A stretch of 64,000 nt of DNA from Ureaplasma zalophigenitalium (lineage in GTDB: Bacteria; Bacillota_I; Bacilli_A; Mycoplasmatales; Mycoplasmoidaceae), in the NCBI RefSeq assembly GCF_025780055.1, contig NZ_JAOXHJ010000002.1, forward strand, positions 1 through 64,000, read 5' to 3'. The position numbers and the translations under genes are program-made. Below the pieces are notes generated by a model that worked only from the letters and a program-made list of their open reading frames with translations, had not been told where the DNA came from and searched no databases. Position 1 is the stretch's first letter, and each line of letters opens with the position of its first letter. Positions 11,316-22,711 of the stretch are shown here, piece after piece.

Positions 11316-11515
11316 TTTATTGTATTTTATTTTTAACTTGTAAAAGAAATGTTATAGATCAACAAATTATATCAGTTGTTTTCGTTTTTAAAATGCAAAT
11401 TCACTTTGTTTTGCGATTGCTTTTTTGATTAATAAAATAATTTTCAAAAAAATTTAAATAGATAGTTTGCTTATGTTATATTATAGTTTTAGAGATTATA
11501 TAGGATAGGAAATAA
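11316..11515. promoter_or_regulatory. Divergent promoter region between the ABC cluster and the nuclease lipoprotein
   Basis: About 200 bp of very AT-rich DNA without a gene. TATATTAT at 11477-11484 is a plausible -10 for the plus-strand gene, and AGGATAGGA at 11502-11510 is its ribosome binding site. I cannot place a convincing -35 on either strand. Confidence 0.4.
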
Positions 11516-14500
11516 ATGAAGCGTAGAAAAATCATAATCGGCGCAATTTCATCTTTGGTGCTAATATCAACAGTAGCATCAATTGGTTTTGCGTGTACAA
11601 ATAAAGTAAAAGATGTTAAGTTAATTAATCAATTTAATAATTTGTTAAATGAAATGAAAAAGGATGAACAAGCAAGTGTGTTGTGTCAGAAAGCTCAAGC
11701 AGCATATGATCAACTCCAAAAAAGTCAAAACGATGTTCATCTTTTTAATTCGCAATTAAAGGAATTAATTGAAACAACCCAAACTGAATATCAACTTTTA
11801 AAACAAAAGAATCAACATTCAACAAATAATCCAGAGAGTCAAGATGCTAGTGACCATAACACTCAGGATTTAGCTTTTAAGGAAATAGAACAAGTTATTT
11901 ACCAACAAAAGAATGAAGTTGAACTAATTAATTCTTATAGTGCACGAACATATGATCGTGTGTTATTAAGTTTGAATACAGAATTAAATGATTTTATTGC
12001 AAAACAAGATACCTTAATGCGTGCTGCTAATTACGATTTAGCCCAGGCTAAAAAAGTGCAAGCTAATTATGCTCAATTAGCAAAAGCTCAGTCGTCTTAT
12101 TTGGAAACATATAAAAAAATCTTAGCTGTTTCAGATATGCAACAAGAATCAAATATTTATAATGTTTTAGAACAAGATCTATCAAGTTTAGATCCCGTTT
12201 TTAAAAACACTCAACAGTTGATGCAACAAACACTGCTAGAAATTAAGCAGCATAATGCGACCTTGCAATCTTCAGATGTCTTCTCATTAATATTATTAGG
12301 AAACATTAACGGGCAAATTAACGAAGAAACATATGATGATTGATCAGATCAAAAAATTTATTTGAAAAAACCAGGTTTCTTACGTTTATTAAACGAGGTT
12401 AATAAAATCAAGACTAAAAAAGGTTTTGCTAATACAGCTGTTTTATTAAACGGGACTAATTTAACAGGTGAAACACACTTAGCCGGAAATAATTTAAGTG
12501 ATATTTCACAAGGTAAGTATGCTGCTTTAGCTTTATCATTTTTAAAACCACAAGCAAGTACTATTAATAATCGTGATCTATTATGATCTTATGATTTAGT
12601 TGCAAACAATCAAGCGATCAGTAATTTTAAAGAATATACAAAGGCGATGTTTGCAAATCCTTTGGAACCTAACTTTTTAAGTGTAAACTTAGTAGATAAA
12701 AATAATCAACATTTAACAAATGGAAGTAAGATTATAACTTTTAAAAATCATAAAATCGGAATCGTTGGTTCGTCATCAATCAATCTAAACCGTTCAAATA
12801 GTTATGATGTAATTAAAAATCTAAAAAGTGAAAGTTATTTTGATATTGCCCAAGCAATTGACAAAGAAATTACACAATTAAAAGCTAGTGGAGCTGAATT
12901 TATTGTTTGGATGACATCTAGTGAAAATAAACGTGGAAAAGGCAAACCAAGTGAGATAGATAAGATTGCTGAAAAAATTACACAACCAATTGATTTAGTT
13001 TATGGTTTAGAACACTCTCGAAACGCTGATACAATTAAGACTAAAAATCAGACAAATATCCCTTATGTTTACACTAAATATAATGATCAAATATTTGTAG
13101 TTGACCTAGATTTCACTAATCTTGATGCAAGCAAAAAACCACGACTAATTATCGATTCAAAAGGTCCTATGAATATATCAGCAGCTGGAAATTATAATAA
13201 ATCCAAGAAAATGCGTGAAAATTTTATTTACGAAGATGACTTACTAAATCCACAAAAAAATTTAGATTATCATCATTCATTAACAGATTTTAGTGTAGCA
13301 ATGAAACAGTTTTTAAGATCTGAATTAAAAACAATTGAAAATGAGGTTGTTTTTGAAAATCCAGAAGCTATAGATTTAGTTAAAAACCCTAAAGATGTAG
13401 CTGGTTTAAATAGTTATCTTGCCGATTTAATTCAAGACAATTACGTTAATCACCAGTTTAATTTTCAAGGGGAACACAAATTCCAATTCACCCCAAGATT
13501 ATGTGATGGTGTTTTCTTAAATAGTGGAACTATCTATAAAAACATCCTAAACCAAAAATCTTTAACTAAAGGCGATATTTATCAAATGCTTTATTTTAGC
13601 AACCATTTAGTGAGTTTAGAAATTAGTGCAGCAAGTTTGTTAGAAAAAATCAACTTGTATCGTGCCGAAAACGATGCTTTTTCTTGATCTAACAAAATTC
13701 GTGTTGTCTTTGATGAGCAACAGCGTGCCACAAATATTTTAGTGCGAAACGAAAAGGGTGAATATGTTCTTAAAAATGCAAATGATATGTTAACTATTTT
13801 AATTCCGGATATCTTATTTACTGGTTTCATTTTCCCAAACGAAAAAAGAGATTCATTAGCTTTTATGAAAGCAAGCAAAAAATATTCGAAAAACGATGAT
13901 GATAAAACTCCTATTCGAGAAATTGTTATTCGTTTATTAAAAAATGCTCAAACCATCAACCGTCTATATGATAATGATATCTTCGTTACCTTACAAACAC
14001 GTGCTGTTTCAAAGAATTTTAATGTCAAGGATTTTTATTTACAAAAAATTAATGCTATCTTAAAGGATCAGGATATTACCTTGCAAACAAGCTCGAAATT
14101 AGAGTTAAAAACACAAATGCAGGCGATACTTACCGATTTACAATCCATTGATTCTAACACAACATTAACTGCTGAACAACTAGAGGCGAAATTAGTTACA
14201 GCTTTATGAACAATTAAGCAAATTAAAAAACAAAAAATAGTTGGAAAAAATGCACCCAAACTTAAAATTGGACATTGAAACATTTTACACCAAGATGGTA
14301 CGAAAGAACCCAAGAACATTGCTATTGCTCAAATGATCCGTCAAATGGATTATGATGTTGTTGCTTTAACTGAAATCATGCCAATTAAAGTTGGCGAAAA
14401 TGAAAATACATTGCCCGTTACAGCTATTATTAAGTATCTAAATACTTTTGATCCAAACACCCAATATGATTATGTACTTTCAGGCAATTTAGAAGGTTCT

Positions 14501-15322
14501 CAAAATGCAGCCTTAGCTACAGCTCAACACACTTCTACCGAACGTGTTGCAGTCATTTACAAAACTAAAAAAGTCCAACCAAAAGCTTTTGCAAATAAAA
14601 AGATTGGCCATATTTACTCAAATCCAATCCACTCTGGTTTCTTTACACCTAACAATTCTATCGACTTCTCACGGCCACCATATAGTGTTAAATTTAGCAC
14701 TCTCGGTGATGTCGTTAATGATTTTACATTAGTTGTTGCTCATTTTGATTCACCTGGAGCTAAAAAAGCAAAAAACGAAGTAGTAGTAACAAAAGAATTG
14801 TTAAAATCAAAAGGTTATGATGTAAACAAATTCATCCCAGATCGTTGAGGCACAGGATCGCGAGAAGCAGATAACGCATATGATATGGTCGAAGTGATCA
14901 AAGAAATTCAAACAATCGATAACAATTTAGACGATGACTTCATCTTCATGGGTGATACAAACATTAAATTTAATCAAGAATGATGAGCTTTCAAAGAGTT
15001 TATTGCCTCTGGTTTCAATAATTTATTTGCCGATGATGAATTGCATAAATCAACCCTATCAAACAAGAATATGACATATGCTAACCCGTATGATAAAATC
15101 TTTGTTAAGACCGATTTAACAGCTACTAATCCCTATATTTACCCAATTTGGAATATTTTCAAAGACCAAATCCTACAACAAGATTGAATTAATTTAGCTT
15201 ACCAAACTTATCCATATATTAGTTGAGGTTCGTTTGAAAACTATGAATTAATCCGTAGCATGGTCTCAGACCACTCACCTACTGTTTTTGAGTTATATTT
15301 AAATCCCAACGACAAAAAATAA
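11516..15322 (+). CDS. Lipoprotein: inactive 5'-nucleotidase-like region fused to DNase I-like (EEP) nuclease
   Basis: 1268 residues. The lipobox is SIGFAC (Cys27); residues 30-255 are helical and Gln/Lys-rich. Residues about 255-860 follow the 5'-nucleotidase/UshA layout, including the C-terminal domain (D-G-V-F-L-N-S-G-T near 660, then 'GDIYQMLYFSNHLVSLEI'). However, the metal-site motifs are altered: GNIN at 262-265 where NDxH is usual, NGTN at 312-315 for GD, INNRD at 350-354 for GNHE. From residue 915 an EEP domain has all expected residues: Asn922, Glu953, His1076 in AHFDSPG, Asp1147 and Asn1149 in MGDTN, and SDH at 1251-1253. It therefore resembles mycoplasma membrane nuclease MnuA, which digests external DNA for nucleotide salvage. 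RBS AGGATAGGA. Confidence 0.88.
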
Positions 15323-15330
15323 CAAAAATA

Positions 15331-15356
15331 AAAACGCGCGCAAAGCGTGTTTTTAT
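15331..15356. terminator. Bidirectional terminator between nuclease gene and ruvB
   Basis: AAAAACGCGCG / GCGTGTTTTT forms a GC-containing hairpin with an A-tract on one side and a T-tract on the other, so it can end transcripts from both convergent genes. The ruvB stop codon (15353-15355) lies within the hairpin flank. Confidence 0.8.
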
Positions 15357-16291
15357 TTTTGCAGCTGGTTGTTAATTAGAAAAGCACAACCTTTTGCGCT
15401 AATTTTTCGACCTTTTAGATTTTTAATAATATATTGGTTTTTTAATAAAAAAGGTTCGATTTTCGTTTCAATTGTTTGGGGATCTGTCATAAGGATTTGA
15501 CTTAATGTTTTTAAACCCATTTCCTCTTCGTGTTTATAAAGCACTTGTAAATAATGCACATCTTCAATGCTTAAACCATCATCAAACATTTGCATCTTTT
15601 TTAAAATTTCATCCACTGAGGTTTGAGGATAAACAAATTGGTAGTCCATAACCCTTTTTAACAATCGAATGGCTAGACGTGGGATTCCTTTAACATAATT
15701 AGCCATTAGCATGCAATCCTCTATATTCAACAACGCATTCAACTTTTTAGCATTATGGTAAATAATAGCGCTCATTTCACCTTTATTATACTCACTTAAA
15801 TAATATAAATGGCCAAAACGTTCTTCTAGGGGTTGAGGGATTTTACCAAAAGCTGTTGTGGCAGCAATTAGTGTAAAGGGTGGGATTTTCAAACGTGTTG
15901 TCTTTGTATTTAGATCTCTACCCAAATGCACGTCAATTGCAAAATCTTCCATAATTGAATACAAGGTTTCCAAAACAATACTTGGACATGAATGTATTTC
16001 ATCGATAAAAACGATGTCGTTTTCTTTAATTAAAGATAACAAATTTAATATGTCTGTTGTTTTAATTAACAAATTTCCTTGGGTTAAATGGATTTGAACT
16101 CCTAATTCATTGGCAAGGGCATAAGCCAAACTTGTCTTACCTACCCCAGGATATCCATAAAATAAAATGTGGTCCATTGGTTTATTTTGTTGTAAGGAAG
16201 CTATAATCGCTGTTTTTAAATCATTCATTAATGATTCTTTACCAATGAAATCATTGAGTTTCTGTGGTCTTCAATTTATGCTATTGTTCAT
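15353..16291 (-). CDS. ruvB: Holliday junction branch migration ATPase RuvB
   Basis: 312 residues. The AAA+ motor works with RuvA to move Holliday junctions in recombination repair. N-terminal NWRPQKLNDFIGKE matches the family's 'lRP..l.dfiGQ'. Walker A GYPGVGKT is at residues 46-53, Walker B is VFIDEIHS, and sensor 1 and the Arg finger region is ATTAFGKIPQPLEERFG. A C-terminal winged helix follows. The Trp at residue 7 is TGA; a standard-code reading would lose the first 21 residues. The start overlaps the ruvA stop by 11 nt. Slightly shorter than the usual 330-340 residues. Confidence 0.96.
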
Positions 16292-16883
16292 TTAATAAGC
16301 TAATTTCACGAATCGCTTGGGTTATTAATTCATCAATACTAGATGTTTCTAAATCAATCTTAGTTTTACTTAAGGCATAATCAATAGCTTGCTTATCATA
16401 TCCAAGATTTTTGAGTCCATTAACTAATTCCTGAACAACTGATGGCTTTTTTGACAAATGATTTTGATTATCTAGTCGAGCTAAGTATTTATCCGCTAGT
16501 AAACTAATGGCTAAACTAGCTACTTTTTGATTAAAACCCCTCATACTAACAAGAGTATCCAGGTCCCGATTAGCCAATGCATTCATTACTATTTCATAAT
16601 CTTGACGCAAAATCAATAACGCACTTTTTATGCCAATCCCGTTAACATTTAATAAATCCACGAATAAATTCCGTTCATAAAGGTTTTTAAACCCATATAA
16701 TTCCTGTCGTCAAATGTTTTTATTATTGACTTGAATTAAATGTTGATAAATATAAATGCGGGCATATTTATTTATTTCTAAATTATAATCCTTAGGAGTT
16801 TTAATTAAATACCCAACGAACCCGTTTTCGCCTAATAAAAAACCGCTGTATGATTGGGTAATTTTTAAAATTATATAATTCAT
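16281..16883 (-). CDS. ruvA: Holliday junction DNA-binding subunit RuvA
   Basis: 200 residues, normal for RuvA. The N-terminal OB-fold part includes LLGENGFVGYLIKTP. A helix-hairpin-helix follows (LLNVNGIGIKSALLIL, then MRGFNQKVASLAISLL), and the C-terminal domain that contacts RuvB includes ALKNLGYDKQAIDYAL-like sequence. The ATG at 16881-16883 follows AGGTGA at proper spacing. It is 42 bp downstream of the YbhN-like gene, so probably part of the lepA operon, and overlaps ruvB. Confidence 0.95.
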
Positions 16884-16925
16884 TTCTTCACCTCATTCAA
16901 TTAAACGAGGGAAAAGATTTTTTTG

Positions 16926-18074
16926 CTAAAAAATAAACCGGAATAGTTTAGTTGATCCTCGCTTCAAGTGTCGATAGTATTGCACCATATGCATAGGGAA
17001 GTAAATTAGAAAAATTACTAAACCAATCATCGTCCCTATATACGCACTAAAAAAACGTCATAAAAAGACAATGATATCGATATTTTTTTGCTCTAAAGGA
17101 CTGTGGTTTTCATATGCTTGCAATAAAGTTTTTAAAATAAATTGAATACCGCCTTCTGAGCCAGGGATGGGAACGAAATTAGTAGCGGTTACAGAAATAT
17201 TAGTTATGTTATACCAGTTAAAAAAATGGTAAGCATTTCCTGCTGTTTTTGAGCTGCATAAAAAAACAATGTAAATGAGCGCGTACAGACAAAAATTATA
17301 AGTAAAACCAACAAATAAACCCATAAAGATTAGCCAGGATTCTTTGTAATAATAATGAACATACCAATAAAAATTGGTATTTAAATTCAAGGGTTTTTGT
17401 TTTTGGATTTTTAACAGCCGTTTAATAAACAAAACTAACCGGTGAAATGCGATATGAATTTTCTTGCTAAAAGCTAAAACAAAATATAAAGATGTTACAA
17501 CGACATCTAATAATAATCCTGCCAGACTTAACCAATAGTAGTAAGGAAAGTTAAAATGGATATTTGTTTGTTTGCTTTGTAAATATTGATGAGTAATATA
17601 GAAAAAAGATGGTCAAGTAATCAGTACTTGTGCAACCTGCACAAACGTATTATTCACTAATCAAAAAGCGCTTGCTTGTTTTAAATTTTTAAAAATATAT
17701 TTATTAATAAAATAGATCACATAAGGCTCTGATCCAATTGAAAAAGGGGTAATATTCGACAAGAAAATAATGATGAACCCCAAGCTTAAATAATGGTAAA
17801 AAGGGAGTTTTACTTTTAATTTTTGTGCCTGTCAACGCACGACGAGGACAAAGATGATGGCACGAAAAAAACAGAACATTAATAATAAACAAATATATAA
17901 ACCAAAATAATCCTGTTCATTAGCCCACGTTTCTAAAGTCTTATGAAGTGTTTTAAAATCGATTTTTAAAACAAAACCAATGCTAAACCCCACCATAAAA
18001 CAAGCAAACAAAAAGCTACAAGTAAAAAAAATAATGTTTTTCCGTGAAAAAACATTTTGTTTCGGATTATTCAT
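16926..18074 (-). CDS. YbhN/UPF0104 (LPG synthase TM-like) integral membrane protein
   Basis: 382 residues with about 8 membrane helices. 'SLGFIIIFLSNITPFSIGSEPYVIYFI' and 'ISVTATNFVPIPGSEGGIQF' are the two G-S/P-x-G-x-E-type loops typical of the lysylphosphatidylglycerol synthetase membrane-region family. Only the membrane part is present, without a catalytic MprF domain, so the role may be lipid handling or flipping; this is inference. The start overlaps the upstream lipoprotein gene by 8 nt. Ends with TAG at 16926. Confidence 0.85.
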
Positions 18075-18549
18075 GAAAATTAAAAGCGATTTGCATACTA
18101 ATAAAATGTTGGTCTGGAACGATCAACATCATTTGTTCTTTGTCTGGATTCGCTTGTTTTAATTTTCTTAGATGTTGGTTAATTTGGTCTACAGGACCTA
18201 AGTCCACTTGGCACGATAAGAAATAATGACCGTTGATTTGTTCAATTAAAACATTTGTTGGTTGACTAATAATTTCATAAGTTTCTTCAGCATTTTTTTC
18301 TAAAGCAACTTTTCATTTCGTTTGCATCACCATTGCTGCACTTAATTGGTTATTATCTGGTTCTAATAAAGCTTTATTAATCACTAAAACGTAACGTTGA
18401 TTAATTTTTTGAATACTTGTTTGTCTGGGATCAAATTGGTTCTTTTTATATGGACTACAAGCAGTGAGCACTCCTAAACCAATCACTCCAAAACAGCAAA
18501 TTAGCGGTGCAGCTATTTTTTTGAATAAACTTTTTTTTGTTTTGTTCAT
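18067..18549 (-). CDS. Small lipoprotein, 160 aa
   Basis: A lysine-rich start, a hydrophobic core and the lipobox VLTAC (Cys31) mark a lipoprotein. The mature part is about 130 residues, mixed alpha/beta in composition, with no recognised motif. One TGA codon is Trp. The start is only 2 bp after the MFS gene stop, with its ribosome binding site (AAGGGG) inside that gene, and its end overlaps the YbhN-like gene. The tight packing suggests a function tied to one of those two membrane proteins, but nothing in the sequence says which. Confidence 0.8.
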
Positions 18550-18551
18550 CT

Positions 18552-19949
18552 TTATAACCCCTTTTTATATACATACTGGAACTGTGGACGTTTAAACTCA
18601 AATGCGTTTTTCTTTGTTAAATAATATCCACCTGACAAAAAGATGCCACTTAAAACCAGGGATGCAATCATGACTAAATTATAGTTTAAATTATGTGTAA
18701 AAAAATCATTATAACTATTCTTGTGGTCATTAAAACCAAATTTAACAAAGTTGGAAATAAAGCCAGCTAAGGTAATCCCAATGGATAAAATCGATTGGTA
18801 AATACCCATTGTAGTAATTTTTTTGTTATCTAAATGGTTTTTTAAAACCACTGAAATTAAACCATTATAAACTATTCCATAAGCTAAACCATTAATAAAA
18901 TGCACACTTATAAAAGCAATAGGTGAAGTAATGAAAATAATAATTGTATGGTAAATAGCAAACAAAAATAAACCCATAAAAATAATTTTATGAATAGCTA
19001 TTTTTTTTACTAAGTAATGTAATAAAAACATGCTAGCTACGAGTTGGAAAAAATTATGAATTAAAGATAAATATGATTTATAAAATAACGCATTTTCGTG
19101 TTGGTGTTCGTCTAGAATCATAATATGAATTGTGGCAATTGAACCACTATTAGAAAATTTAATCATTAAAATTAATAACCCACTTAGGGCAATTAACATA
19201 AAGCCTAAAAAGTTTAATTTTTTGGATTTATATTGCATATTGTGCTGGCGAATTAAACCAACTCCCCGCACCTCTTTAATGAAAAACCATAAAATAAAAG
19301 TAATTACAAAAAAGATTGTAGCAATAATTCAATATACCCGTACTGCATCAAAATTAATAACATGGTGGATTCGATCGTTTGATCAAACTGAAATCAATGA
19401 TCGAATTGGTGTTGTAATAAAACTAGCTAATAACGGTGGAATCGATAATAATGCAACTGATAAAAATGTCCGATCTTTCACATATTGCTCTTTAAATAAT
19501 AATTGATATGTTCCAATACAACTTGCAGCAATGCCGACACCAACACTTTGAATGATGTTACCAGTAGTGTTAACCTTAATCAAAATAGGGATAAAACTAA
19601 TAATAACAGCGATTAAAGCAAACATTAAAAAGGCTTTACGGTAGCGTACGAGATAATATAAATAATCTGCAAAAATACGGATGAAAATTCCCACAAAACC
19701 ATACGCGCACATAACTATTCACATTAAATGATAATCTTCTAGATGAACTTGCAAACGCGCATTTTGACTCCGCACTAACATAATTGGTGTCCATAAAGCT
19801 AAATAAAAAATAAAAGCAATAATAAAAGAGTTGTTGTTAATTTTACGTTTAACACGGTAAATAAAAATAATCGTAGCAGTTAAGACGATTATTAAAACGG
19901 AAATATTTACACTAAAACTAATAATATTTTGCTGGTCTTCAAAAAACAT
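18552..19949 (-). CDS. Major facilitator superfamily transporter
   Basis: 465 residues in one frame with TGA as Trp (for example the break at 19717). About 12 hydrophobic helices, and a central cytoplasmic loop around 'WFFIKEVRGVGLIRQHNMQYKSKKLNFLGF' between the two six-helix halves, fit the MFS fold. The substrate cannot be read from sequence. The start codon overlaps the lepA stop by one base (TAATG), so translation is coupled to LepA. Mollicutes often carry such poorly characterised MFS proteins. Confidence 0.85.
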
Positions 19950-21748
19950 TACTTCTCACTCAAGATCTTCACAAAAGCATCCTGTGGTACTGAAACATTA
20001 CCAATGGCTTTTAGTCGTTTCTTCCCTTCCTTTTGTTGTTCTAATAATTTTTTCTTACGACTGATGTCCCCACCATAACATTTAGCTAATACATTTTTAC
20101 GCATAGCCTTAATTGTTTCTCGGGCAATGATTTTAGAACCAATCGAAGCTTGTACAGGAATTTCGAATTGGTGACGAGGAATGACATCTTTTAATCGTTC
20201 ACAAATAACTTTGCCTTTTTCGTAAGCAAAATCCTTGTGGGTGATAATACTTAAAGCGTCGACTTTTACACCATTTAACATAATGTCGACTTTTACAAGT
20301 TTGCTTGTTGTATAGCCAATTAATTCGTAATCCATACTTGCATATCCACGTGTAACTGATTTTAATTGGTCAAAAAAAGAATACATGATCTCGGCTAAAG
20401 GCATTTCGTAAACACATTTTCGACGTGTATTATCGATGACTTGTAAATCTAAATAAATACCACGATTAGCCTGGCATAATTGCATAATTGAACCCACATA
20501 TTCATTAGGACTAATAATATTTAAACGCACAAATGGTTCTTGAATCATTTTAATGTTTGTCACTTCAGGCATTTTCGATGGTGAGTCAATATAGATTTCC
20601 TCATCATTTGTTAAAGTGATTTTATATATAACCGACGGTGCAGTAAGAATTAATTCAATATTAAATTCTTGAGCAATCCGTTCCCGAATTACATCCATGT
20701 GTAATAATCCCAAAAAACCACAACGAATACCAAAACCTAAAGCTTTGGAAGTTTCATATTCATATATTAACGCAGCATCAGATAAGCTAATTTTTTCCAT
20801 TGCTTCTTTAAAATCATCATACTGGGATGTGTCAACAGGATATAAACCACAAAAGACCATTGGTGAGATTTTTTTATAACCCTTTAAGGGTTCAGCTGCT
20901 GGTTTATCGACAGAAGTGATCGTGTCACCGACATTAATGTCCTTAACAGTTTTAATAGAAGCAGCTAGCCAACCAACTTCCCCTGCTACTAATTGATCTT
21001 TATTAACAATTTTGGGTGTTCGTACCCCCACCTCAGTAACAACATATTCTTTATTATTTGCCATCATACGAATTTTGTCATGTACTTTTAAAACGCCCTG
21101 TTTAATTCGCACCAAACAAACAACACCTTTATAAGCATCATAATAAGAGTCAAAAATTAAAGCCTGTAAGGGTTTTTCATCAAAACTATCTAAAGGAGCT
21201 GGTACATGTTGAATAATTGCTTCTAAAACATCTTCAATATTCAATCCAGTTTTAGCAGAAATTAAAGGAATATTTGTCGTGTCTAAACCAATCACATCTT
21301 CAATTTCTTTTTTTACTCGATCCACATCAGCTGAAGGCAAGTCGATCTTATTGATCGTAGGAATAATCTCTAGGTTATTTTCTAATGCTAGATATACATT
21401 ACTTAAGGTTTGGGCTTGAATTCCTTGCGACGCGTCTACGACTAAAATCGCTCCTTCGCATGCAGCTAAAGAGCGAGATACTTCATAAGTAAAGTCAACA
21501 TGACCAGGAGTATCAATTAAATGTAAAATATATTCTTGTTGATTCTTTGCTTGATATTTAATTTGCACGGCATTTAATTTAATTGTAATGCCTCGTTCTT
21601 TTTCGATGCTCATAGAATCAAGAATTTGATCTTTCATTTCTCGTTTGTCTAACGTATTGGTAATTTCGATAATCCGATCAGAAAGTGTGGACTTCCCATG
21701 ATCAATATGTGCAATAATACTAAAATTTCGAATGTTTTTCTTGTTCAT
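19949..21748 (-). CDS. lepA: Elongation factor 4 (LepA)
   Basis: 599 residues, the standard length. Ribosome-binding GTPase that back-translocates or rescues stalled ribosomes. G1 AHIDHGKS (residues 13-20), G2 region RGITI, G3 DTPGH, G4 NKID and G5 SAKTG are all present. The LepA-specific C-terminal domain ends with '[25 protein letters not shown]'. The ribosome binding site is weak. First gene of a run that continues with the MFS transporter, lipoprotein, YbhN-like gene, ruvA and ruvB. Confidence 0.97.
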   Translation of the reverse strand: MNKKNIRNFSIIAHIDHGKSTLSDRIIEITNTLDKREMKDQILDSMSIEKERGITIKLNAVQIKYQAKNQQEYILHLIDTPGHVDFTYEVSRSLAACEGAILVVDASQGIQAQTLSNVYLALENNLEIIPTINKIDLPSADVDRVKKEIEDVIGLDTTNIPLISAKTGLNIEDVLEAIIQHVPAPLDSFDEKPLQALIFDSYYDAYKGVVCLVRIKQGVLKVHDKIRMMANNKEYVVTEVGVRTPKIVNKDQLVAGEVGWLAASIKTVKDINVGDTITSVDKPAAEPLKGYKKISPMVFCGLYPVDTSQYDDFKEAMEKISLSDAALIYEYETSKALGFGIRCGFLGLLHMDVIRERIAQEFNIELILTAPSVIYKITLTNDEEIYIDSPSKMPEVTNIKMIQEPFVRLNIISPNEYVGSIMQLCQANRGIYLDLQVIDNTRRKCVYEMPLAEIMYSFFDQLKSVTRGYASMDYELIGYTTSKLVKVDIMLNGVKVDALSIITHKDFAYEKGKVICERLKDVIPRHQFEIPVQASIGSKIIARETIKAMRKNVLAKCYGGDISRKKKLLEQQKEGKKRLKAIGNVSVPQDAFVKILSEK

Positions 21749-21832
21749 ATAACCACTAGTCTAAATCTATATCTTTATATTTTATAACATTTATACGGTA
21801 AAATATACATATCATTAAAAATGGAGGTTATT

Positions 21833-22597
21833 ATGAATTTTTGAAAAGTCCAAAAAGAACCATTAAATCAAAAGCAAACAAAATTAGTAGTCCGCGTTTT
21901 GGGTTTATCATTACTCCAAACATTAGTCTTTACAGCTTTATTAATCGGACTTGTATTTTTATTTCAATACGGTATTTTTTATTTTAATTTAACCATATTA
22001 TTAATCACTTACGGTGGGATTGCCGGTATTAATTTACTAGGCTTGTTTATTATGTTTTTAATAAATCTATTTACCAATAAATTTCAATATAATTTCGCCT
22101 TTAACATTTTTTATACCATCTTTTTAACTCTAGGGTATAGTTTTTTATTAGCCTTGATGATTGGATATTTAAATTACTACACTTTCTTAATCATCCTTGC
22201 CTTAAGTTTATTAATTTATTCTGTCATGTTAATCGTTGGTTTTCTCATTTCGCGCAAAGGTGTTTTAGTACTACAATGAATTTCTACAGTTGCGATTATT
22301 GGAGGGTTAATTCTATTAGCAATTGGTTTTTTAGTTTATTTTCTAGGCTTTAATCAGTCTAATCATAGATCTGGCTGAAAGGTTATTGATTTAATAGTAT
22401 CCATCGCTTTTTGCATTGGCATTACGCTTAGTTTAATTATCAATATTAGCCATGTAAAAATTACATGTCAAATCAATCCCGACAGTCAACACAAAGGGTT
22501 TATGTTACATTTAAGTAATACATTATACCGTGCTTATATCCAAGTAGTTTTCTGAATATTCGTTATTTTTATCAAAATCCGACGTTTCTTTCATTAA
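21833..22597 (+). CDS. Integral membrane protein, 254 aa, unknown function
   Basis: The ATG at 21833 follows GGAGG. Trp codons at residues 4, 144 and elsewhere are TGA. About seven strongly hydrophobic helices are spaced over the length, ending in IRRFFH. The overall look (short polytopic protein of 7 helices) is compatible with Bax-inhibitor/YccA-like or DUF membrane families, but I see no diagnostic motif. Transcribed divergently from lepA and closed by a terminator at 22601. Confidence 0.75.
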
Positions 22598-22600
22598 TAA

Positions 22601-22626
22601 AAAAGCCAACACCACTTGGCTTTTTT
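22601..22626 (+). terminator. Rho-independent terminator
   Basis: AAAAGCCAA-CACCAC-TTGGCTTTTTT gives a stem of A/T and G:C pairs followed by a T-run, directly after the stop of the 254-residue membrane protein gene and before the clpB control region. Confidence 0.85.
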
Positions 22627-22653
22627 CTTTTTTCTATAAAAATAATAAAATAG

Positions 22654-22680
22654 TTAGCACTCTTTGTTGATAAGTGCTAA
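22654..22680 (+). promoter_or_regulatory. CIRCE operator (HrcA binding site) of clpB
   Basis: TTAGCACTC, 9-nt spacer, then AAGTGCTAA: the 27-bp CIRCE inverted repeat with one mismatch at the inner end (A for G). It lies 31 nt before the clpB start. HrcA is known to repress heat-shock genes through this site. TAAAAT at 22646-22651 is a possible -10 just upstream. Confidence 0.93.
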
Positions 22681-22711
22681 TATTTATATATTCTTATTGG
22701 AGGTTATTTTT

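Noticed and set aside
17704-17892. 62-codon minus-strand ORF within the YbhN-like gene
   Set aside because: Different frame from the membrane protein, which is open across it with TGA as Trp.
22664-22711. In-frame upstream start that would extend ClpB by 16 residues
   Set aside because: It begins inside the CIRCE operator and has no ribosome binding site, whereas the ATG at 22712 has GGAGG.
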